The position numbers were made by a program, and so were the translations under genes. Below are positions 26,678 through 35,446 of a DNA stretch of 64,000 bases, piece after piece. Source of the DNA: Ww85 sp963745765 (GTDB taxonomy: Bacteria > Desulfobacterota > Desulfobulbia > Desulfobulbales > Desulfocapsaceae). The stretch is taken from positions 124,001 to 188,000 of the forward strand of contig CAVUYQ010000015.1 of the NCBI GenBank assembly GCA_963745765.1, read 5' to 3'. The notes under the pieces are model-generated. The model did not search any database. It was not told the origin of the DNA and worked only from the letters and a program-made list of their open reading frames with translations. The first letter of the stretch is position 1. Every line of letters starts with the position of its first letter.

Positions 26678-28458
26678 GTGTTCCCGGCAATGGCTGAATT
26701 ATAGACATACTTGATCATTTCCCAGGCAGCGGTCGGGCAGCGTTCTGCGCACATGCCGCAATGCAGGCAGACATTCTCGTCCTTGACCATGACCCGGCCG
26801 GTCGGCAGTTCTTCCGAGACATAGAGATCCTGGGTCTTGTTTTTGGCGGGGATCAGCAGACGCTCGCGCAGCTCGTCTTCGGGCCCGTTCTCGATGAAGT
26901 TGATACAGGTGGTCGGGCAGACGTCCACACAGGCGTCGCATTCAATGCAGAGTCCGAAATCGAAAACGGTCTGTACATCGCAATTCAGGCAGCGTTTTGC
27001 CTCCGTCTTGCCGTGTTTTAACCGGAAAGCCGAGTTCTACCTCGATCAGTCGGTCACGCAGGGTTTTCGCCTTCTCCACCGTTGGCACGATCTGGCGTTC
27101 GTCCTCGGTTACATGACTGTCATAGATCCAGTCATGAAAGCCGAGTTTCTGGCCGGCAAGGGTGACATGAGGTTCCGGTCTTTGACGGGGATCTTTGCCC
27201 TGACAGAGGAGGTCGATGGAAATGGCGGCCTCATGGCCGTGGGCGACGGCAATGATGATGTTGCCGGGACCAAAGGCAGAGTCGCCGCCGAAAAAGATCG
27301 ATGGTACCGAGGACTGCAGGGTGACCGGGTCCAGCACGGGAAGCCCCTTGTCATTAAAGGTGATGCCCGTCTCCGGTTCGATAAAGGGATAGGCGTTTAG
27401 CTGGCCAATGGCCAGGAGCACTTCGTCACAGGGGAGAAATACCGGATCCTCGCCGGTGGGCAACAGCTTCCTCCGGCCGTTATCGTCATAACGGGGCTTT
27501 ACTTTCTCAAAGCGCATGCCTGTCAGCTTGCCGTCTTCGATGACGAACTCAAGGGGAACGTGATTGTCCAGGATGGGGATGTCTTCCTTCAGGGCGTCTT
27601 CTATCTCCCAGTCGGAGGCCTTCATCTCGGCCTGGGGGCTGCGCACCACGACCTTGACATCCTCGCCGCCAAGGCGGCGGGCGGTCCGGCAGCAATCCAT
27701 GGCGGTATTGCCGCCGCCAAGGACGAGTACTCGTTTTGCCGACCTTTTCAACATGTCTGAAAACGACCCCGGCCAGCCATTCGATGCCGACATGTATGCA
27801 GGCGTCGCCTTCTGCCCTGCCGGGCAGATCTGGCAAATCGCGACCTCGCGGGGCTCCTGAACCGATAAAAACAGCATCATACTGCTTGTCGATGATCTCC
27901 TTCAGGCTTGAGACATAGGTGTTGAAATGAGTCGTGATACCGCCCATGTCGAGAATATAGTTGACTTCGGTATCAAGCACTTCCTCCGGTAGCCGAAAGG
28001 AAGGAATCTGGCTGCGGATAAAGCCGCCGGCCCGATCGGCATCGTCGTACAGATCAAGTTCATAGCCAAGCAGGGAAAGATCGCGGGCAACGGTGAGTGA
28101 TGCCGGGCCGCCGCCGATCAGGGCGATTTTTTTGCCGTTCTTCTCTTTTGGTGCCGAAGGCAGCAGGGGCAGTGATCTCATCGCGGTTGTCTGCGGCGAC
28201 ACGTTTGAGCCTGCAGATGGCGACCGGTTCATCTTCAACGCGTCCACGGCGGCATGCCGGTTCGCAGGGCCGGTCGCAGACGCGGCCTAGAATGCCCGGA
28301 AATACATTGGACTCCCAGTTGACCATATAGGCTTCGGTATAATTCTTATGCAGGATCAAGCGGATGTATTCCGGAACCGCGGTGTGGGCGGGGCAGGCAT
28401 ACTGACAATCGACTACTTTATGAAAATATTCGGGATTTTTAATATCTGTCGGTTTCAA
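26656..28458 (-). CDS. GltD-like FAD oxidoreductase with C-terminal 4Fe-4S ferredoxin domain (three frame breaks)
   Basis: Frame-joined length is about 600 residues. The N-terminus has the glutamate-synthase-small-subunit Cys pattern (CQYACPAHTAVPEYI and GRVCDRPCEPACRRG), then two dinucleotide folds, ALIGGGPASLTVARDL for FAD and VLVLGGGNTAMDCCRTARRL for NAD(P). The end has CIECDACVDVCPTTC and CLHCGMCAERCP, a two-cluster ferredoxin. It overlaps korA, so it probably passes electrons between the oxoacid oxidoreductase and NAD(P)H. Frame breaks are at GGGG 28166-28169, TTTT 27734-27737 and TTTT 27016-27019; dropping one base at each gives continuous protein. Confidence 0.85.
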
Positions 28459-28748
28459 AAGACACTCCCATATGTTTCAATAACGCTGACAGCCTTATCC
28501 GTTTAACTCCTGCTGCGAGTTTGCATAAAAAAGGGTCTGCCTTAAACGCTGGAAGGATACGCCAGCACTGCCAACCAGTAGTGATAACCATTATCGGCCA
28601 TATAACGGTAATTCCTGCGTGCTGAAAAGCAAGCTATTAAAACAAAACGCAAGAAAAATAAAAACTCTATAATTAGATGGGCTTACCTGGGTCTTTCAGC
28701 ACAGTGTCGATCATTATTGGTGCCCATTGTTGCTGCTCGGCAGAAAGG
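28459..28748. other. Intergenic region between ilvD and the oxidoreductase operon
   Basis: About 290 bp between two minus-strand genes. It must carry the promoter of the oxidoreductase-korAB unit; the AT-rich part is around 28620-28680. I saw no clear -35/-10 pair, riboswitch, tRNA or terminator. Confidence 0.4.
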
Positions 28749-30585
28749 CTAATCCGGCAGGACTCTGACTGCTCCCTGGTCCGCCGATGAGGCCAGCAGG
28801 CCGTAGGCCTTGAGAGCCGCAGTTATCCGTCGCGGACGCGGTGGTGGTGTAAAAGCGTCTTTGCCGCGAGCCTCTTCACGTTTACGCCGCCTGCCGAGTT
28901 CTTCACCGCTCAGATCAACGTTGATGGTTCTGTTGGGAATATCAATGTTGATCGTATCTCCGTCTTCGATCAGAGCGATCGTTCCGCCGGAGGCCGCCTC
29001 GGGAGACATATGCCCGATTGACAGTCCGGAGGTTCCGCCGGAGAACCTGCCGTCAGTGATGAGTGCACATTCCTTGCCGAGGTGGACGGATTTCAGATAG
29101 GAGGTCGGATAGAGCATTTCCTGCATGCCCGGACCTCCGCGCGGTCCCTCGTAGCGGATGACGACGATATCTCCTGCGACGATTTTACCGCCAAGGATAG
29201 CTTCACAGGCATCGTCCTGGGAATTGAAGACCTTGGCCGTACCGGAAAAAACCAGGATCGACTTTATCAACGCCGGCCGTCTTGACGATACTTCCGCTCT
29301 GGGCGATGTTTCCGTACAATACAGCCAAACCTCCGTCCTTGCTGTAGGCGTGTTCAAGTGAGCGGATACAACCCTTTTCCCGATCAAGATCATGACTCTT
29401 GTATCTATTATTCTGGGATCCCATGACGAGGTTGCGGCCTTGTGCACCCGGTGCGCTCAGGTAGAGTGCCTTCGCTTCCTCTGTTGCCTGCCCGCCGGCA
29501 AGATCATAATCCTTCAGCACGGCGGCAAGCGACGGGCTGTCGACCCGAGAGACGGATGTGTCAAGGAGCTCTGCCCGGTCGAGTTCTCCGAGAATTGCCA
29601 TGATTCCCCCGGCCTGGTTGACATCTTCAACATGGTAGGAGGATGATGGTGAGACCTTGCAGAGATTAGGGATTTTACGGGAAAGTGCATCAATGTCCGA
29701 CATGGTAAAGTCGACCCCGCCTTCCCGGGCGATCGCCAGCAGATGAAGAACGGTATTGGTCGATCCGCCCATGGCAATGTCGAGTGACATGGCGTTCATG
29801 AAAGCGGCCTTGCAGGCCACTGAACGGGGCAGTACGGAAGCATCTTCCTGTGCGTACCAGGCTTCGGCCATCTCAACAATTCTCGCGGCTGCCCGGTCAA
29901 AGAGCTGCAGGCGGTTTGCGTGGGTGGCGAGCACGGTACCGTTGCCGGGCAGGGCGAGACCAAGCGCCTCGTTGAGACAGTTCATGGAATTTGCGGTAAA
30001 CATGCCGGAACAGCAGCCGCAGGTCGGACAGGCGGAGCGTTCAACCCGGGCAATTTCACTGTCGGAGATTTCCTGGTCGGCCGCCATCACCATCGCATCA
30101 ATGAGATCGAGATGCTTCTCTCCGTCAACACCGGCTTCCATTGGTCCACCGGAGACAAAAATGGTGGGAATATTAAGGCGCATAGCGGCCATGAGCATGC
30201 CGGGGGTTATTTTATCGCAGTTCGAAATGCAGATCATGGCATCGGCGGTATGCGCGTTGCACATATATTCAATGGAGTCGGCGATAAGATCTCTTGACGG
30301 CAGGGAATAGAGCATACCGTCATGGCCCATGGCGATGCCATCGTCGATGGCAATGGTATTAAATTCTGCAGCGAAACAACCGCGCTTTTCGATAATTTTC
30401 TTCAGTCGCTGACCTATTTCATGCAGATGGACATGACCCGGGACGAATTGCGTGAAGGAATTCACAATCGCAATAATCGGTCTGCCGATCATCTCTTCTG
30501 TCATGCCGTTTGCCCGCCAGAGGCTGCGGGCTCCGGCCATCCGTCTTCCCTGGGTAGTGGTATTACTTCGTAAGGGGATTGCCAT
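28749..30585 (-). CDS. ilvD: Dihydroxy-acid dehydratase (one frame break)
   Basis: Catalyses 2,3-dihydroxyisovalerate to 2-oxoisovalerate (and the isoleucine equivalent) in branched-chain amino acid synthesis. The main frame (30585 to about 29265) starts MAIPLRSNTTTQGRRMAGAR and has SNCDKITPGMLMAAMRLNIP and ACPTCGCCSGMFTANSMNCL, with the cluster cysteines. The second frame continues SILVFSGTAKVFNSQDDACE, GPRGGPGMQEMLYPTSYLK and DGRFSGGTSGLSIGHMSPEA. One base less in TTT 29263-29265 joins them into about 612 residues, the usual length. Loss in an essential biosynthetic gene is unlikely, so I read this as a sequencing indel. Confidence 0.93.
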
Positions 30586-30727
30586 CGTGGTTCACCTTTA
30601 AATGAAAAGTGGTGCTTTAGATAAAGCAGTAATGGGCAGGACTATTGAAAAAATTGTACTTTTTCTTTATTCCGTTTCAATATACAATGAATGTAAACGG
30701 TATTGCACAATTTTTCAGGAGATCGAC

Positions 30728-31906
30728 ATGAAAAAACAGGAGATTGATTATTGGATTGCCGCAATGCTGGCTTCAAATTCCAGTGTTTCAGATCTCAATA
30801 TTACTGTCGGCAGGAAACTGCAGGTTGAATCATCAGGAAGGCTGCTGCCGGTAGAACTTGATCCTCCCATCGGCGAGTTAACCCCTTTTCAGACAGAAAC
30901 ATTTGCCCTGAATCTGATCGGCAAAAGCAAGCGTCTGCTTTCAGATCTTGTCGGCAACGGTTCCTGTGATCTTTCTTACTCACTGAGTGACAAAGCCCGG
31001 TTCAGGGTAAATATTTTTACCCAGAAGGGCTACATGACAACCGTAATGAGGAAGATCGAAACCGAGGTGCCAAGTATTGAAAAAATGAAATTTCCGACGG
31101 CATTCGGCAAAATGGCACGTGAATTAAACGGACTGGTGCTGTTTACCGGGGCTACCGGAACCGGAAAAACAACATCGCTTGCCGCGCTGCTTAACAGGAT
31201 GAATCAGGAACGGGCGGTACACATTGTTACGCTTGAGGATCCGATTGAATATACCCACTCGCATCAGAAGGCGACCTTCAACCAACGGGAACTCGGTAAT
31301 GATTTCAGCACCTTTGCTGTTGGCATGAGGGCTGCTCTGCGCCAGGCTCCTAAGGTTATCCTGGTCGGTGAGATGCGCGATAAAGAGACGATGGAAATAG
31401 GTCTCACGGCAGCTGAAACCGGCCATCTTGTTCTGTCAACACTGCATACGATCGATGCCGGGCAAACGATTAACCGTGCTCTTGGTATGTTTGAGCAGGA
31501 AGAGCAACCGCAAATCAGGAATCGTCTGTCAGATACCATTCGCTGGATCGTCAGCCAGCGGCTTTTGCCGCGTGTCGGCGGCGGCAGGGTGGCAGCACTT
31601 GAAATTCTCCAGACCAGCCTCCGCGTGAAGGACCTGATTCTGAATGGAGAAACAGAAGACAAAACCTATTACAAAATCATCAAGGAGGGTACGACCCTGG
31701 ATATGCGTACCTTCGATCAGCATATCCTAGAGTTATACAAAGATGGGCTGGTTACCGAGGAAACGGCCATGACCTATTGTTCCCATCGTAGTGAAATTGC
31801 CCGCGGTATAGATACTATCCGGGCCGAAAAGGGAGAAGAGACTTCGACACTCACCGGACTTGCCATGGAGCAGGAAAAGGAAAAAGATGATATGTTCGGT
31901 TATTGA
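30728..31906 (+). CDS. Type IV pilus retraction ATPase of the PilT/PilU family
   Basis: From ATG 30728 (MKKQEIDYWIAAML), with AGGAG 6 bp upstream, the product has 392 residues. Walker A is GATGTGKTTS near residue 140, followed by the Asp box VTLEDPIEY, Walker B-like VILVGEMRDKETM and the His box HLVLSTLHTIDAGQTINR, all secretion-ATPase signatures. Length and the C-terminal tail rich in Glu (EQEKEKDD) favour PilU over PilT. It powers pilus retraction for twitching or uptake. An upstream in-frame ATG at 30602 would add 42 unconserved residues. The next gene is 81 bp downstream. Confidence 0.85.
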   Translation: MKKQEIDYWIAAMLASNSSVSDLNITVGRKLQVESSGRLLPVELDPPIGELTPFQTETFALNLIGKSKRLLSDLVGNGSCDLSYSLSDKARFRVNIFTQKGYMTTVMRKIETEVPSIEKMKFPTAFGKMARELNGLVLFTGATGTGKTTSLAALLNRMNQERAVHIVTLEDPIEYTHSHQKATFNQRELGNDFSTFAVGMRAALRQAPKVILVGEMRDKETMEIGLTAAETGHLVLSTLHTIDAGQTINRALGMFEQEEQPQIRNRLSDTIRWIVSQRLLPRVGGGRVAALEILQTSLRVKDLILNGETEDKTYYKIIKEGTTLDMRTFDQHILELYKDGLVTEETAMTYCSHRSEIARGIDTIRAEKGEETSTLTGLAMEQEKEKDDMFGY

Positions 31907-31987
31907 TGGTGATGGCCGGGTGCAGGCAGAGTCGGCGGCAAACAGGGTTGGCGTGACCAGTGTTGATTCAGCAAATGAGAGAGGGTT

Positions 31988-32668
31988 ATGGATATAATAT
32001 GCAGCGCATGCGGGAAAAAGCATAGATCGAATGCCAAACTTGAAGCAAGCCTGGCCCGGCTTGATCCGAATAAAAAACTTCGCCTGAAATGCGTGCAGTG
32101 TCAGGAAGCAATTCTGCTGGACAAAAGCATGCTGACCGCCGGCGCGGACAATGCTCAAAAAAATCGGATTAAACCTCCCGGTCCGCCGGATATCTCATGG
32201 CTCTATGAGGGCAGTTTCGTGGATGAGGAGATGGTTGCCGATATCCCGCAGGCCATGGTCCTTATACCGGAGGGCAAAGCCCTCGACGAGGTTCTCCGGG
32301 CGCTGGCCGGGCTGGGCTATCAGGCTGAAGCCGCAGAAAACACCGAGCAGGCGCTTGAGAAGATGCAGTTTTACAATTATTCAAATATCGTGCTGCACTC
32401 TCGCTATGAAGGAAGTGGTCTTGCCGACAGCAAATTTCATGACTTCATGCGTTCCATGAACATGGCCCGCAGGCGGTTTATGTTTTATGTTCTCATTGGG
32501 CCGGAGTTCAGTACATTCTATAATCTGCAGGCCTTGTCTCATTCAGCAAATCTGGTGGTAGCTGAAAAAGATAGCGAGCATTTCGATGTCATTTTGCGCA
32601 AAACAATTCCGGAATACGAAGATCTCTTTGGTCCGTATATGACAGAATTGCGGGTGCAGGGAAGATAA
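31988..32668 (+). CDS. Zinc-ribbon protein with receiver-like domain
   Basis: A 226-residue protein with an N-terminal CxxC pair (ICSACGKKH and LKCVQCQEA) typical of small zinc ribbons, then a linker rich in Pro, then a domain (about 80-215) with alternating strands and helices (AMVLIPEGKALDEVLRALAGLGYQ) that resembles a degenerate response-regulator receiver without a clear phospho-acceptor Asp. Similar zinc-ribbon proteins are found near pilus motility genes, which suits its place behind the PilT/PilU gene. Specific function is unknown. Confidence 0.7.
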   Translation: MDIICSACGKKHRSNAKLEASLARLDPNKKLRLKCVQCQEAILLDKSMLTAGADNAQKNRIKPPGPPDISWLYEGSFVDEEMVADIPQAMVLIPEGKALDEVLRALAGLGYQAEAAENTEQALEKMQFYNYSNIVLHSRYEGSGLADSKFHDFMRSMNMARRRFMFYVLIGPEFSTFYNLQALSHSANLVVAEKDSEHFDVILRKTIPEYEDLFGPYMTELRVQGR

Positions 32669-32727
32669 ATGCGGGGGGTGAACCCCTGCCAACAGGGTAC
32701 CTTGACTAGAAGCGTATTCAAAGTACC

Positions 32728-32798
32728 CAACAGTGACATACTCGTAAAAAGTTCCACGACGCAGTAGATCGAAGTTTTTACGACGCCACCAACAGTGA
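32728..32798. mobile_element. Miniature element, short copy, with 9-bp target duplication
   Basis: A 53-bp insert (32737-32789) is flanked by direct repeats CAACAGTGA (32728-32736 and 32790-32798). The insert starts CATACTCGTAAAAAGT and ends GTTTTTACGACGCCA, so the ends share inverted TCGTAAAAA. It matches the ends of the 158-bp copy at 57748-57905, as if the middle was lost between two AAAAAGT repeats. It codes for nothing and must rely on an outside transposase. The surrounding 32669-32906 has no other gene. Confidence 0.78.
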
Positions 32799-32906
32799 CT
32801 GTAGATAACGTGGAGGTGTCATTCGAAAATACCACGCGATAACCGTGTCTGGCGGGGATGTCAGCACATACCGGTTGCTGATAAGCATAACTGAGGGCCT
32901 CATTAC

Positions 32907-34451
32907 ATGATAACCAGCGTAAACCGCATATTCAGCAACGCCGCAGGTAAAATAAACCGACTGGCCCGTTCCGGGAAAACCACCTATCAGCGCCTCTTCT
33001 CCGGCGGTAGAAGGAAAAAATCCATAGAGCAGGACAGCGGGGACACCCAGGTGTCTTCCGCCGTGTCCGAAGGAGCCGACAAAAGAGGCGTTCAGGCCGT
33101 TGCTGTCCCCGCTGCTGCATCTTCCAGACACTCACCTCGTGACAGGACACCGGTCTGGACCCTGGACGATTTTGTGGTCGATCCTCTGCCCGGTAAAAGC
33201 AGGTTTCATGATTTGGCTATTGACGCGAGAATCATGCGCGGCATTGCCGAGCAGGGCTACCGTTACTGCACCCCGATACAGGAAAAAGCCTTGCCGGATG
33301 CCCTGCAAGGCAAGGATCTTATCGGCCGGGCCCAGACCGGGACCGGCAAGACGGCGGTCTTTATGCTCGCCTTGTTCTGCCGCCTGCTCGGAGACGAGAA
33401 AAAACTGCCGCCGCCTGGACGCCCGAGAGCACTTATTCTTGCACCCACCAGGGAACTCGTTATTCAGATTGTTAAAGATGGCAAAAACCTTGGTGCCTTT
33501 TCTCCCCTGAATATTGCTGCGGTCTACGGCGGTACGGACTACCGGAAACAAAAAGAGATGCTGCGCGGAAGCCGATGCGATGTCATTGCCGCAACACCCG
33601 GTCGTCTTCTCGATTTTATGCGACAGAACGTGCTTTCCCTTGACCGCTGCGCGAACCTGGTTATTGATGAAGCTGATCGCATGCTGGATATGGGGTTTAT
33701 TCCAGATGTACGCAGGATACTCTCTGCTATGCCGGGCAGGGGATCTCGTCAGACCATGCTGTTTTCCGCTACGGTGACTGACGATGTAAGGCGTCTGGCT
33801 GCCCAGTGGTGCAGCGATCCTGTTTTTCATGAAGTCGGTGAGGATACCGTTGATATAGGCAGGCTCGAGCAGCGGATTTATCTAACCACGGAACAGGAAA
33901 AATTCACCCTGCTCTACAATCTGGTTTGCCAGGCGGCGCCGGATGCACGGATCCTGGTTTTTGAGAACATGAAGAATGACGCTTCGCGCCTGGCCAGGCG
34001 CCTGCAGGAGCACGGAATTTCCGGCCAGGTATTGACAGGGGATGTTCCCCAGGAAAAACGTCAGGCCCGCCTTGAAGGATTTCGCTCGGGTAAAAACCGG
34101 CTCCTGATCGCAACCGATGTAGCGGGGAGGGGCATTCATGTTGATGATATCGAATATGTTGTCAACTATACCTTGCCGCATGAACCGGAGAGCTATGTGC
34201 ATCGTATCGGTAGAACGGGGCGTGCCGGAGCAAAAGGGGTAGCTGTCAGTTTTGCCTGCGAGAAAGGCTCTTTTAATATTCCGGCTATCGAAGAATTTAT
34301 CGATGGCCCCCTGACCTGTGTGGTGCCGGAAGAAGCGTTGCTTGTGCCGGTACCGCCGCCCTCCAAAACGGCCGGTAGGCAAAGTGGTGGCGGGGAAAGA
34401 GTGCGAAAACCAAGACGCCATTCAGCTTCCAGCCGGAAAAAAACGAGGTAG
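32907..34451 (+). CDS. DEAD-box ATP-dependent RNA helicase
   Basis: A 514-residue helicase. After a basic, low-complexity N-terminus of about 95 residues come the Q motif (YRYCTPIQEKALP), motif I AQTGTGKT, motif Ia PTRELVIQ, motif II VIDEAD near residue 252, motif III FSAT, then motif V TDVAGRGIHVDD and motif VI HRIGRTGRAGA. The tail is basic (RKPRRHSASSRKKTR), likely RNA-binding. It resembles RhlB/RhlE helicases used in mRNA turnover or ribosome assembly. A dispersed repeat begins at its stop codon. Confidence 0.93.
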   Translation: MITSVNRIFSNAAGKINRLARSGKTTYQRLFSGGRRKKSIEQDSGDTQVSSAVSEGADKRGVQAVAVPAAASSRHSPRDRTPVWTLDDFVVDPLPGKSRFHDLAIDARIMRGIAEQGYRYCTPIQEKALPDALQGKDLIGRAQTGTGKTAVFMLALFCRLLGDEKKLPPPGRPRALILAPTRELVIQIVKDGKNLGAFSPLNIAAVYGGTDYRKQKEMLRGSRCDVIAATPGRLLDFMRQNVLSLDRCANLVIDEADRMLDMGFIPDVRRILSAMPGRGSRQTMLFSATVTDDVRRLAAQWCSDPVFHEVGEDTVDIGRLEQRIYLTTEQEKFTLLYNLVCQAAPDARILVFENMKNDASRLARRLQEHGISGQVLTGDVPQEKRQARLEGFRSGKNRLLIATDVAGRGIHVDDIEYVVNYTLPHEPESYVHRIGRTGRAGAKGVAVSFACEKGSFNIPAIEEFIDGPLTCVVPEEALLVPVPPPSKTAGRQSGGGERVRKPRRHSASSRKKTR

Positions 34452-34590
34452 TTTTCGTCCGGAAATGAGCGATTTTTACCTAAATCTAGGCGCTCGATAA
34501 ATTTAACCGCAGGCATATAATTGATATTCCGAGGATTAAATTTTGAGAGTAACGACGAGTTAGGGGAAAAGCGCTGTTTCAGGATGGAAA
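34449..34590. repeat. Dispersed repeat A, uninterrupted copy
   Basis: About 140 bp almost identical to 57674-57747 plus 57906-57980. It starts at the stop codon of the helicase, includes a hairpin-like stretch GAGCG...CCTAAATCTAGGCGCTC (about 34467-34495) and ends with AGGATGGAAA. The only clear differences are one base in the first 65, one in the last 70, and ATAA instead of GG at the point where the other copy carries an insertion. No protein is evident. Confidence 0.82.
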
Positions 34591-34707
34591 CGAGGTAAGA
34601 CTGTCCCGTATCACCGCAGGTCGCAGTAGTGAAAACGGGTAATGGTTGTGGCGTCAGGGAAATTCGGTATTACCATAGCCGGTATGTTATTCACTAGTAC
34701 GAGATAT

Positions 34708-35175
34708 ATGCATCGCTGGAGCTGCCTATTGCTTGCCGCCGTGGTTGGTTTTTCCCTGTTTTTTTCTACCGGCTGCTCGGAAGATACTGAGAAAAAAGTT
34801 CAGACGGTTGCTCCTGTTCCCGTTAAACCGCAGGGAAAAATCGTCCAGAGTGTTTTCCGGTCTGTCACCGCTGTCGAGGCACAGGCGATGTTGAGGGGGG
34901 AAAAGGGGCTCCTCCTGCTGGATGTGAGGACTCCTGAAGAAATCAGGCAGATGAGGATTGCCGGTGCTCTGGCGATTCCGGTGGGTGACGTGATCAGGGG
35001 CAGGTTTGTTCCGCCCGGGGACGTCCCTATTCTTCTGGTCTGCGCCATCGGGGGCCGCAGTTATATTGCCGGCAAGGCTCTGGCGAGCAGAGGCTATCGT
35101 GAGATTTATAATCTCGATGGCGGGATAGAGGCCTGGCGGCGCGCAGGATTGCCGCTTGAGACTGAATGGAAGTGA
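34708..35175 (+). CDS. Rhodanese-domain lipoprotein
   Basis: About 155 residues from ATG 34708 (MHRWSCLLLAAVVGFSLFF), with a lipobox FSTGC, so the protein is probably membrane-anchored in the periplasm. The rhodanese domain has LLLDVRTPEEIRQMRIAGAL, AIPVGDVI and the active-site loop LVCAIGGRSYIAGKAL with the nucleophile Cys, ending in NLDGGIEAWRRAGLPLE. It likely moves sulfane sulphur or senses it. The longer start at 34642 would bury the signal peptide. It may be cotranscribed with nothing; rpsA starts 271 bp later. Confidence 0.82.
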   Translation: MHRWSCLLLAAVVGFSLFFSTGCSEDTEKKVQTVAPVPVKPQGKIVQSVFRSVTAVEAQAMLRGEKGLLLLDVRTPEEIRQMRIAGALAIPVGDVIRGRFVPPGDVPILLVCAIGGRSYIAGKALASRGYREIYNLDGGIEAWRRAGLPLETEWK

Positions 35176-35282
35176 TATCAGGTTGTTGTCTGAAAAAAAG
35201 TTGGCCTGGTGGCGCCCTATTCCCGGAAAAGGTTCGATGGCTGCTGATACCGCTCCATCTTTCCCGAATGATTAATAAAGGC

Positions 35283-35313
35283 TTGTAGCTGCATTGTTTT
35301 CGTGTTATATAAT
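35283..35313 (+). promoter_or_regulatory. Possible promoter of rpsA
   Basis: TTGTAG (35283-35288) is separated by 17 bp from TATATA (35306-35311), which overlaps TATAAT (35308-35313). This is the best sigma-70-like pair in the 271-bp region before rpsA and leaves a leader of about 130 bases. It is based on consensus likeness only. Confidence 0.4.
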
Positions 35314-35446
35314 TCGCCTTTCTTGAATGGGTTGCTTTCTATTTTTTGTGATTGCGACCTTTATTATCTTTTTACAGGAGCCTGTTAATCTCAGGCAAAA
35401 TACAAATTCAACCCGTGCAGGCTTGTCTGCACAGTGAGCAGAGTCC

